From the NCBI GenBank assembly GCA_002279285.1, contig NCBR01000021.1, positions 1-21,692 of the forward strand: DNA of 21,692 nucleotides, in the 5' to 3' direction. A program made the translations under genes and the position numbers. Position 1 is the stretch's first letter. Every line of letters begins with the position of its first letter. Below the pieces are notes generated by a model. That model was given only the letters and a program-made list of their open reading frames with translations, searched no databases and was not told the DNA's origin. Origin of the DNA: Acidobacteria bacterium 37-71-11. GTDB lineage: Bacteria; Acidobacteriota; Thermoanaerobaculia; Thermoanaerobaculales; Thermoanaerobaculaceae. Positions 1 to 6,800 of this stretch are shown here, one piece after another.

Positions 1-33
1 AGGCGCATGAACAGAGTCTAATACCACTCCGCC

Positions 34-49
34 GCGGCGGGGGCGCCGC
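34..49. terminator. Possible terminator hairpin after the kinase gene
   Basis: Six-base arms (34-39 and 44-49) pair perfectly around a GGGG loop, beginning 7 nt past the kinase stop codon as read on the minus strand. A 12-base palindrome (29-40) overlaps it. No clear T-run follows, only a moderately AT-rich stretch, so a Rho-independent function is uncertain. Confidence 0.35.
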
Positions 50-56
50 CGCTGGG

Positions 57-1652
57 TCACTGCGGACGGACGACTCGGGTTACGGCGCTGGCAGCCGCGA
101 TCCGGGCCGCCTCGCGATACTCCGACCCGTCGGGCCACACGACCTTGAGCTCGTGCGCGCCCGCCTCGACCTTGCGGTCGCGCACCGGCAGCGCACCGAG
201 GTTGCGGCCGTCCAGGAAGACCTTGGCGCCCTGTACCGGGACGTTGAAATCGTTGACCACCGAGAGGATCCCGAAAGACGGCAGGTGCAGGGCGATGCGC
301 TGGCCTGCAGCCGTCACCTCGACGTCGCGGGTCTGCTCGCGGTAGCCGGGGATCCTCTGGGTGAGGGTGTGCCGGCCGATCGCCAGGCGGACCTTCGCCG
401 ACTGCACCTTGCCGAGAGCCTTGCCGTCGATCACGACCTCCGCGGGGGGATCGACGAAGAGATCGACCTCGACCTCGGCCGGCGTCGGGACGGGAGAGGG
501 GACCGCTGTCGGCACCGGTGTCGCAGCCGGAGGAATGGCGGCGGCGCGCCTGGCGACGCGGGCGAGCGTGTGCGGCGGACGCGCGGTCGAGCCGGGGCCG
601 GCGAGGAACCACCACGCTCCGGCGCCGGCCACCGCGAGGCAAACGGCGACGGCGGCCGCGGCGCGGTGCGGCGGCCTCGATGGATCGCGGTCGAGGGAGT
701 CGGTGGCGATCCGGTCCAGGGGTTGGACGGCGAGCTGCGTCGCGGCGGTGAGCTGGTCCGGGGGCAAATGGGCGATCCGCGCGAGTTCCTCGCGGACCAT
801 CGCCGTGGTCGTCTCGCGGCGTCGCGGCGTGCCGCGGCGTGGCAGCGCCGCCAGGACGTCCTTGAGGTCGGCGGCGAACTCGCGGACGTCCGCGTAGCGG
901 TCGGCGGGGTCCTTGGCGAGCGCCTTCAGGATCGCGCGCTCGAGCCGCTCCGGGCACGCCGCGTTGAGCCGGCGCAGAGCCACCGGTTCCTGGTTGAGGA
1001 TCTGGTAGATGACGTTGGAGAGGTTGGGCCCGGTGAACGGGCGTACGCCGGTGACCATCTCGTAGGCCATCACGCCGAGTGAGAACAGGTCGGTTCGGGG
1101 GTCGAGCGGCTTGCCCGAGAGCTGCTCCGGCGCGAGGTACCCCGCCGTGCCGAGCGCGACCCCGGTCTGCGTCAGCCTCGACTCGGCTTCGAGCGACTTC
1201 GCGATGCCGAAATCCATGATCTTGACGGTGCCGTCCTCGAGGACGCGCACGTTGGCGGGCTTGATGTCGCGGTGCACGATGCCGCGGGAGTGGGCGAAGT
1301 CGAGGCCGGCGCAGACCTGGAGCAGGATCGCCAGCACCCCCTCGAGGGTGAGCGTGCGGCTCTCGAGCACCTCGTCGAGGTCGGTGCCGGAGAGGAACTC
1401 CTGCACGAAGTACGGCGTCTTCCCATCCATCCCGAAGTCGAAGATCAACGTGATGTTCGGGTGCTGGAGCGCGCCCGCGAGCTGGGCTTCCCTGAAGAAG
1501 CGCTGCGTCGCCTCGCTGTCGGTGGCGTTGCAGCTCTTGACGGCCACCCAGCGCTGGATGAACGGGTCCCACGCCTTGTAGACGATGCCGAAGCCGCCGA
1601 CGCCGATCTGCTCGGCGATCTCGTACTTTCCGATGCGCTTGGCGGTCGTCAT
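57..1652 (-). CDS. Membrane-anchored Ser/Thr protein kinase with C-terminal PEGA repeats
   Basis: A Hanks-type (PknB-like) kinase of 531 residues that should phosphorylate Ser/Thr on cytoplasmic proteins. The N-terminal kinase domain (about residues 8-270) has the glycine-rich loop (GVGGFG, 17-22), the ATP-anchoring lysine in VAVK (Lys39), the catalytic HRDIKPAN loop (127-134), DFG (147-149) and an APE-type motif (174-176). A linker rich in Arg and Pro leads to one hydrophobic membrane segment (about 331-352), then a Pro/Thr/Val linker and two tandem PEGA-type beta repeats outside the membrane (about 395-531), usually binding surface or peptidoglycan ligands. I chose the ATG at 1652 because the protein begins just before the kinase fold; the frame stays open upstream, but that stretch is antisense to the lipoprotein gene and looks non-coding. 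No Shine-Dalgarno precedes the start. It is divergent from the lipoprotein gene, 84 bp away. Substrates are unknown. Confidence 0.93.
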   Translation of the reverse strand: MTTAKRIGKYEIAEQIGVGGFGIVYKAWDPFIQRWVAVKSCNATDSEATQRFFREAQLAGALQHPNITLIFDFGMDGKTPYFVQEFLSGTDLDEVLESRTLTLEGVLAILLQVCAGLDFAHSRGIVHRDIKPANVRVLEDGTVKIMDFGIAKSLEAESRLTQTGVALGTAGYLAPEQLSGKPLDPRTDLFSLGVMAYEMVTGVRPFTGPNLSNVIYQILNQEPVALRRLNAACPERLERAILKALAKDPADRYADVREFAADLKDVLAALPRRGTPRRRETTTAMVREELARIAHLPPDQLTAATQLAVQPLDRIATDSLDRDPSRPPHRAAAAVAVCLAVAGAGAWWFLAGPGSTARPPHTLARVARRAAAIPPAATPVPTAVPSPVPTPAEVEVDLFVDPPAEVVIDGKALGKVQSAKVRLAIGRHTLTQRIPGYREQTRDVEVTAAGQRIALHLPSFGILSVVNDFNVPVQGAKVFLDGRNLGALPVRDRKVEAGAHELKVVWPDGSEYREAARIAAASAVTRVVRPQ

Positions 1653-1663
1653 GGGTTGTCGCA

Positions 1664-1671
1664 ATTCTATA
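1664..1671 (-). promoter_or_regulatory. Candidate -10 element of the kinase gene
   Basis: On the minus strand the sequence TATAGAAT lies 11 nt before the kinase ATG in otherwise GC-rich DNA. Transcription would start only about 4-5 nt before the ATG, leaving no room for a Shine-Dalgarno, and none is seen. No convincing -35 box was found. Confidence 0.4.
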
Positions 1672-1724
1672 CCGCTTCGTTGCTCCGGTTGGCGCGCAGG
1701 TGACGGACGCGGCGTTCGAGATGC

Positions 1725-1730
1725 TACCCT
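1725..1730 (+). promoter_or_regulatory. Candidate -10 element of the lipoprotein gene
   Basis: TACCCT ends 6 nt before the ATG at 1737. With the usual distance to the start site, the transcript would begin at or beside the ATG. No Shine-Dalgarno is visible. The -35 region is poor (GTGACG, 19 nt upstream), so this is tentative. Confidence 0.25.
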
Positions 1731-1736
1731 TGCGCC

Positions 1737-2423
1737 ATGCGAGACCTCATTCGCGCCTGCGTTGTCGTCGCGGCAGGGGTTACAGCCCTCGCGGCGTGCG
1801 GGCGGGGCGGACCGCCGGCAGTGGCCAGCAGGCCGGCCAAGACGGCGGCCCGGACGGGCGGGGAGAGCCCGCTCACGGCGGCCGACGTGCAGGCGTTCGT
1901 CGCAGTGCGGGCCCGGGCGCTGCAGCGCCTCGAAGCCGCCCTCGCGGATGTCGAGAGCAAGGGCGGCGACGTGCTCGCGCACGTGCAGGAGCTGTCGGTC
2001 GCGGAGCGGGACGCCGCGCGAGCCCTCGGCGTCGATTGGCGGCGGTTCACGTGGGTCCGCGACCAGATCGGACGGCTGCTCACGAGCCAGCGCCAGCAGG
2101 AGGACCAGCGGCTGCTCCAGGCGGAGCTGACGCGGTCGAAGGACGACCTCGAGGCGCAGCTCAAGGCGGCTGGCGATGTCGCCACGCGCCAGTTCCTCGA
2201 GGCGCAGCTGAAGGCGCTCTCGGGCCAGCTCGACAGGCTCGAGCGCGACCGCCAGGTCCCCGCGCCGCAGGCCCAGGAGATGCGGGTGCTGGAATCGGCG
2301 CGCGCCGAGATCGCGACGCTGCAGGGCCGGCAGGACAAGATCCAGCACCGACTGCAGGAACTCCTTCAAAGGACGGCCGCCGGGACGGACGCCGTCCCGA
2401 CCGCTCGCCCGCCGGCACCCTGA
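1737..2423 (+). CDS. Coiled-coil lipoprotein of unknown function
   Basis: A 228-residue protein with a short basic N-terminus, a hydrophobic stretch and a lipobox (Leu-Ala-Ala-Cys, Cys21), so it should be lipidated and anchored to a membrane facing the periplasm. After a small flexible Gly/Ala/Pro region, most of the chain (about 45-215) is rich in Leu, Glu, Gln, Arg and Ala in heptad-like spacing, predicting long alpha-helical coiled coils; the tail is Pro/Ala-rich. I recognise no family. It is divergent from the PEGA kinase and followed by a secreted protein gene, so the three may form an envelope-related group, but this is inference from position only. The ATG is supported by the signal sequence starting there; there is no Shine-Dalgarno. 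Confidence 0.8.
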   Translation: MRDLIRACVVVAAGVTALAACGRGGPPAVASRPAKTAARTGGESPLTAADVQAFVAVRARALQRLEAALADVESKGGDVLAHVQELSVAERDAARALGVDWRRFTWVRDQIGRLLTSQRQQEDQRLLQAELTRSKDDLEAQLKAAGDVATRQFLEAQLKALSGQLDRLERDRQVPAPQAQEMRVLESARAEIATLQGRQDKIQHRLQELLQRTAAGTDAVPTARPPAP

Positions 2424-2493
2424 GTCCGGCCGCATCCGCCGGCTCCGGTGGCATCAGCCGAGCCCGCCCGGAGATCGGCGCAGGAGGCGGGGG

Positions 2494-2521
2494 TAGACGA
2501 GGGGATTTCTTCGACTATCAT
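2494..2521 (+). promoter_or_regulatory. Candidate sigma70-type promoter of the secreted protein gene
   Basis: TAGACG (2494-2499) and TATCAT (2516-2521) are separated by 16 nt, matching four of six bases of each consensus box roughly. It would give a leader of about 85 nt before the ATG at 2612, which has its own Shine-Dalgarno. Confidence 0.35.
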
Positions 2522-2611
2522 GTCGGCTTCCGCTGACGGAGGCGGATCCGGTCGGGCAGCAGGGGGGCGGGCCGTTGCCACCTCGGATCGGGCCGGATTT
2601 AGGGAGGCGAC

Positions 2612-3217
2612 ATGAGGAGATTCGTTGCACTGGCGGGCCTGCTCGCGGTCCTGGCGGTCTCGGCGTCGGCCAAGGAGTACCAGAGCTCGTTCGGGTTCAC
2701 GGTGGACGTCCCGGACAACTGGCTGGCCCTGACCAAGCTCGCGATCCAGGAGAACTCGGCGCTCACCGGCGCCACTGGCGCGAACGTCGGGAGCATCGAT
2801 CCCAAGTGGCTCCAAGATCTGAAGGCCAAGGTCGAGGACGGCGCGTTCGAGATGTTCTTCGACCGCACGACCAGCGATGCGACGTTCAGCGACAACATCA
2901 ACGTGAGGGTGGGCGGGGGGACGATCCCGGCGACCCCTGAGACGGTGAAGGCGAAGTGCGCGGCGTACGCCCAGGCACTCGCGAAAGCCGCAAAGCGAAC
3001 CCTCGCGGTGGCGACGTGCGAGAGCCGCACGATCGGATCGGCGAAGACGTTCTATGTGGAGTACGAGGGGGTCGTCGCCGGAACCGTCACCATGCAGTAC
3101 CAGCTCGCGCGCCCGGACGGCAAGTTGATCTTCGTCACGGCGACATGCAAGCGGACCAGCCTTGACAAGTTCCGGCCCGATTTCGAGGCCATCGTCAAAT
3201 CCATTCGTTTCAGCTGA
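2612..3217 (+). CDS. Secreted protein with PsbP/Mog1-like character, function unknown
   Basis: A 201-residue protein with a typical signal peptide (Arg-Arg followed by an Ala/Leu/Val-rich core) and a probable cleavage site after Ala-Ser-Ala near residue 20. The mature part opens with a phrase of the type SFGFTVDVPDNW and ends with a segment about fitting residues to IVKSIRF. This beginning and end are typical of the small alpha/beta PsbP/Mog1-like (DUF1795/DcrB-like) fold seen in many periplasmic proteins. The assignment rests on this pattern only. Three cysteines lie in the second half. A strong Shine-Dalgarno (AGGGAGG, 2601-2607) sits 4 nt before the ATG, which fixes the start. It follows the lipoprotein gene by 188 bp and converges on rex. 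Confidence 0.82.
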   Translation: MRRFVALAGLLAVLAVSASAKEYQSSFGFTVDVPDNWLALTKLAIQENSALTGATGANVGSIDPKWLQDLKAKVEDGAFEMFFDRTTSDATFSDNINVRVGGGTIPATPETVKAKCAAYAQALAKAAKRTLAVATCESRTIGSAKTFYVEYEGVVAGTVTMQYQLARPDGKLIFVTATCKRTSLDKFRPDFEAIVKSIRFS

Positions 3218-3225
3218 ACGGCCTC

Positions 3226-3249
3226 GGCTCCGGCGAACGGGCCGGCGCC
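3226..3249. terminator. Possible bidirectional terminator between the secreted protein gene and rex
   Basis: GGCTCCGG (3226-3233) and CCGGCGCC (3242-3249) form an eight-base stem with one mismatch and an 8-nt loop, in the 31-bp gap between two convergent stop codons. There is no T-run on either strand. Position makes it plausible; sequence alone does not prove it. Confidence 0.35.
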
Positions 3250-3845
3250 TAGACCGACGCCATCCGTGCGGCGTGGGTGAGGAAGAACGAGAGCAGCTCG
3301 AGGTTGATCTTGAGGTCGACGTTCTTGAGCTTGACCTCCGGGTGTCCTTTGAGCTGGGCGGGGGCGAAGTTGAGCACGGCCTGCACGCCGTTCCGTTCTT
3401 TCACAATTTGGGCCAAATCGACGACGCTCTCGACCGTCAAGCCGCCGGGTACTCGCTTGCCGAGCTTGTGCGGATCAGAGTCGAGGATGGCGACGATGCG
3501 GAAGCCGCCTGTGTTGAAACCCGAGTAGTGGGAGAGCGCCGTGCCGAGGTTGCCCGCGCCCACCATCAGCACCCGCCGCTCCTCGTGCAGCCCGAGGATG
3601 TTGACGAGGTGCTCGCGCAGTTGGGTGACGTTGTACCCGACGCCGCGGATCCCGAACTCGCCGAAGTACGCCAAGTCCTTGCGGATCTGCGCCGAGTTGA
3701 GGTGGAAGCGGTCGGCCAGCTCCTGCGAGGAGATCGTGGTCCCGCCCTCGTGTTCCAGCTGCTGCAGGCAGCGAAGGTAGACCGACAGGCGGTTGATCGT
3801 CAGCTCCGAAATGCTTTCGACCGGGATGTAGCGCTTGAAGGCCAT
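3249..3845 (-). CDS. rex: Redox-sensing transcriptional repressor Rex, with a shortened NADH-binding domain
   Basis: Rex binds DNA when NAD+ is high and lets go when NADH rises, derepressing respiratory genes. The N-terminal winged helix (about 15-75) contains the family pattern SSQELAD, then NSAQIRKDLAYFGEFG and RGVGY. The Rossmann fold begins with GAGNLG (96-101), and the C-terminal swap helix includes VDLKINLELLSFF (176-188). Compared from memory with other Rex proteins, about 20 residues are missing between Leu157 and Asn158: the strand ending in the PAxxAQ motif and its following helix, just before NFAP. The frame is intact and the length is 198 residues. The ATG has a Shine-Dalgarno (GAGGTG) that overlaps the end of nuoN, whose stop codon lies 4 nt upstream, so rex is the last gene of the nuo operon. 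Identity is firm; normal NADH sensing is not. Confidence 0.93.
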   Translation of the reverse strand: MAFKRYIPVESISELTINRLSVYLRCLQQLEHEGGTTISSQELADRFHLNSAQIRKDLAYFGEFGIRGVGYNVTQLREHLVNILGLHEERRVLMVGAGNLGTALSHYSGFNTGGFRIVAILDSDPHKLGKRVPGGLTVESVVDLAQIVKERNGVQAVLNFAPAQLKGHPEVKLKNVDLKINLELLSFFLTHAARMASV

Positions 3846-3849
3846 GCTG

Positions 3850-5295
3850 TCACCTCAGAAGGGTCTTGGCCGCGGTCTCGGCGGCGTTCAACAACCAGGA
3901 CGGAAAGATGCCCAGCCCAACGATGGCAAGCGCGCACACACCCGCCACAACCCTCACCGGCCACGGTTCGAGGTAGGCGGGGGCTCGCTGCGGGAGCGGT
4001 TTCATGTAGAGGTAGTATACCACCCGGACGTAGAAGAAGACCGAGACGAAGCTTGCGAGGACGCCGACGACGGCGAGCCAGGCGAGGCCCTGGTTGACGG
4101 CCGCGCGGAAGACGAGGAACTTGGCGACGAACCCGACTGTCGGCGGGATGCCGGCGAGCGAGAACATGGCGAGGGCGAGGGTGAAGGAGAGGAACGGGCG
4201 CCGCCAACCCTGGCCGGCGAGGTCCGTGATCAGGTGCGGCTCGTCCTCGCTCTCGGAGAACGCCGACACGACGGCGAAGGCGGCGATGTTCATCACCGTG
4301 TAGGCGGCGAGGTACACGAGGACGCCGACGAGACCGTCGAAGCCGAACGCGACGATCCCGACCAGGGCGTACCCCATGTGCGCGATCCCCGAGTAGGCGA
4401 GCATCCGCTTGACGTCGCGCTGGGCGATCGCCACCAGGTTGCCGAGCACCTGCGACGCGATGGCGATGGTTGCCAGGAGCGGCAGCCATTTCGGTGTCAG
4501 GGCCTGCGGCGCGAGCGCCGCCACGACGCGCGCGAGTGTGACCAGCATGGCGCCTTTGGGGACGACGGAGAGGAACGCGGTCACGGGCGTCGGCGAGCCC
4601 TGGTAGACATCGGGCGCCCAGGCGTGGAACGGCACCAGCGCGAGCTTGAAGCCGAAACCGGCGAGCGCGAGGGCGAGGCCGGCGAGGATCAAAGGGTTGC
4701 CGGCAAGCGGGCGCTCGGCAACGACGCGGGCCGTCGCCGCCAACGAGAACGTCCCGGTCGCGCCATACAGCAGCGCGATGCCGAAGAGCAGGAGCGCCGA
4801 CGCGAACGCGCCGACCACCAGGTACTTCCACCCGGCCTCGAGGGAGACGCCGCTGTCGCGGTGGAATGCGTTGAGGACGTAGAGGGAGATCGAGAGCAGC
4901 AGTTCGAGGCCGATGAAGATAACGAGAAGGCTGTCGGCCTTGGCGAGGACCATGGCGCCCACTGCCGAGAAGAGCAGCAAGCCGTAGAACTCGCCGTAGC
5001 TGGCCGCCGTGCGGGCGAGGTACGGGCCGGCGATGATGGCCACGAGCACGACCGCAACCAGGATGTAGGAGTCCACGAACCGCGCCAGAGGATCCACCAC
5101 CAGCGCGCCCGACCAGACGGCGCCGGGGAGCGGCCCCGTCCAGCGCAGGACCGCGGCGGCGACGGCCGACGCGCCCGCGACCGCGCCGAAGCGGGGTCGC
5201 AGCGCCGGCACGAAGGCGTCGGCGAGCACGAGTACCGCGCCCATGACGACCAGCAGGAGCTCGGGGGCAATCGCGGCGAGATCGCTCGGGTTCAC
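3850..5295 (-). CDS. nuoN: NADH-quinone oxidoreductase subunit N (complex I)
   Basis: One of the three antiporter-like proton-pumping subunits of the complex I membrane arm. The 481 residues are mostly transmembrane helices. Key charged residues of the channel are visible: Glu131 in GLELLLS and Lys217 in GFGFKLALVPFHAW, followed by APDVYQGSP and a further lysine in VVPKGAM. Length is normal for the family. I take the GTG at 5295 as the start because GGAGG (5302-5306) lies 6 nt before it; a TTG at 5301 in the same frame would touch that Shine-Dalgarno and is unlikely. nuoM ends 2 nt upstream and rex begins 4 nt downstream. Confidence 0.96.
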   Translation of the reverse strand: MNPSDLAAIAPELLLVVMGAVLVLADAFVPALRPRFGAVAGASAVAAAVLRWTGPLPGAVWSGALVVDPLARFVDSYILVAVVLVAIIAGPYLARTAASYGEFYGLLLFSAVGAMVLAKADSLLVIFIGLELLLSISLYVLNAFHRDSGVSLEAGWKYLVVGAFASALLLFGIALLYGATGTFSLAATARVVAERPLAGNPLILAGLALALAGFGFKLALVPFHAWAPDVYQGSPTPVTAFLSVVPKGAMLVTLARVVAALAPQALTPKWLPLLATIAIASQVLGNLVAIAQRDVKRMLAYSGIAHMGYALVGIVAFGFDGLVGVLVYLAAYTVMNIAAFAVVSAFSESEDEPHLITDLAGQGWRRPFLSFTLALAMFSLAGIPPTVGFVAKFLVFRAAVNQGLAWLAVVGVLASFVSVFFYVRVVYYLYMKPLPQRAPAYLEPWPVRVVAGVCALAIVGLGIFPSWLLNAAETAAKTLLR

Positions 5296-5297
5296 GC

Positions 5298-6791
5298 TCA
5301 ACCTCCGATGAGCCGGCGCACGGCCGCCTCAGACAGCGACAGGAACGTCCCCGGGTGGACTCCGATCCACACCATGAAGAACGCGAGCGGCGCGAACGCC
5401 AGCGCCTCCCGCCACGTGAGGTCCGGGAGAGAGCGGTTCGCCTCGATGGCGAGCGGGTTCCAGAACACTCGCCGGACGAGCGAGAGCATGTAGACGGCGC
5501 CCAGCACGACCCCGGTCGCGGCAACGGCAACGACAGCCGGATGGCGCGGGAAGGCCCCAGTCAGGATCAGGAACTCGCCGACGAAGCCGTTGAGCCCCGG
5601 CAACCCGATCGAACTGAGCGTGGCGATCAGAAACGCCCCCGTGTACAGCGGCATCACGGCGGCGAGGCCGCCGAAGTCCTCGATCATGCGGGTGTGGCGG
5701 CGGTCGTAGACCACGCCCACGAGGAGGAAGAGAGCGCCGGTGGAGAGCCCGTGGTTCACCATCTGGAGCAGCGCCCCCTGGGTCGAAGTCAGCGTGCCGG
5801 CGAACAGGCCGAGCACGATGAAACCCATGTGCGTCACCGAGGAGTACGCCACCAGCTTCTTCATGTCCTTCTGCGCCCACGCCACGAGGGCGCCGTAGAC
5901 GATCCCGATCACGGCGAGGATGAGGAACAGCGGCGTCGCGCGGTGCCACGCTTCGGGAAACAACGGCCGGTTGAAGCGCAGCAGGCCGTACGTCCCCAGC
6001 TTGAGCAGGACGCCGGCGAGGATGATCGAGCCGCCGGTCGGCGCCTCGGTGTGCGCGTCGGGGAGCCAGGTGTGCAGCGGGAAGATCGGGACCTTGATTG
6101 CGAACGCAAGGGCGAACGCGGCAAACAGGAGCATCTGCGGCGAGTGCCAGAACCCCTGACCCATCGGGACCGCGGCCCGCAGCATGTCCTCATAGGCGAA
6201 CGACCACGTCCCGGTCTGCGAGTGGAAGACGAAGCTCAGATAGATGATCGCGACGAGCATCAGGAGCGAGCCGGCGAGCGTGAACAGCACGAACTTGACC
6301 GCCGCGTAGATGCGCCGTTCGCCGCCCCAGACGCCGATGATGAAGTACATCGGCACCAGCATCAGCTCCCAGAACACGTAGAAGAGGAAGAGGTCGGTGG
6401 CGAGGAACGCCCCCAGCACCCCGGTCTCGAGGAGCAGCATCGCGACGACGTACCCTTTGACCTTGTCGTGGATCGAGCGCCACGAGGAGATGAACACGAT
6501 CGGCTGCAGCAGCGCCGTAAGCAACACGAGGACCAGGGAAATGCCGTCCATTCCGAGGCGGTAGCCGATGCCCACGCTCGGGAGCCAGGTCCTCGCCTCG
6601 ACGAGCTGGAACGAGGCGTTCGCCGGGTCGAAGCGCGACCAGGCCACGGCCGCGAAGGCCAGGGTCAGCAGGGAGGCGAGCAGGCTCACCCAACGCTGCA
6701 GGCGCGCCGCTTCGCGCGGAGTCGCGAGGAGGAAGAGTCCGACGACGCCGGGGGTGAGGACGATGGCGGAGAGCAGGAAGTCGGTCGGCAT
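5298..6791 (-). CDS. nuoM: NADH-quinone oxidoreductase subunit M (complex I)
   Basis: Antiporter-like, proton-translocating membrane subunit. The 497 residues include about fourteen hydrophobic helices. The essential Glu142 lies in FYVFWELMLVPMYF and the central Lys233 in AIKVPIFPLHTW, followed by LPDAHTEAP, all hallmarks of NuoM. Three start codons lie in a row (GTG 6797, ATG 6794, ATG 6791). I prefer 6791 because AGGGGG (6797-6802) is then 5 nt away. The nuoL stop codon is immediately upstream, so the two genes are translationally close. The C-terminus reads into a two-base gap before nuoN. Confidence 0.96.
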   Translation of the reverse strand: MPTDFLLSAIVLTPGVVGLFLLATPREAARLQRWVSLLASLLTLAFAAVAWSRFDPANASFQLVEARTWLPSVGIGYRLGMDGISLVLVLLTALLQPIVFISSWRSIHDKVKGYVVAMLLLETGVLGAFLATDLFLFYVFWELMLVPMYFIIGVWGGERRIYAAVKFVLFTLAGSLLMLVAIIYLSFVFHSQTGTWSFAYEDMLRAAVPMGQGFWHSPQMLLFAAFALAFAIKVPIFPLHTWLPDAHTEAPTGGSIILAGVLLKLGTYGLLRFNRPLFPEAWHRATPLFLILAVIGIVYGALVAWAQKDMKKLVAYSSVTHMGFIVLGLFAGTLTSTQGALLQMVNHGLSTGALFLLVGVVYDRRHTRMIEDFGGLAAVMPLYTGAFLIATLSSIGLPGLNGFVGEFLILTGAFPRHPAVVAVAATGVVLGAVYMLSLVRRVFWNPLAIEANRSLPDLTWREALAFAPLAFFMVWIGVHPGTFLSLSEAAVRRLIGG

Positions 6792-6800
6792 CATCACCCC

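Noticed and set aside
1653..2435. In-frame upstream extension of the kinase (261 more codons)
   Set aside because: It is antisense to the lipoprotein gene, is an Arg/Leu-rich composition artefact, and the kinase fold begins normally at the ATG at 1652.
2436..2451. Small stem (CCGCC/GGTGG) after the lipoprotein gene as a terminator
   Set aside because: Only five pairs including a G-U, with no T-run; easily chance at this GC content.
3387..3406. TTGTGAAA-like half-site inside rex resembling a Rex operator
   Set aside because: Only one half is present, it lies within coding sequence, and no promoter is near.
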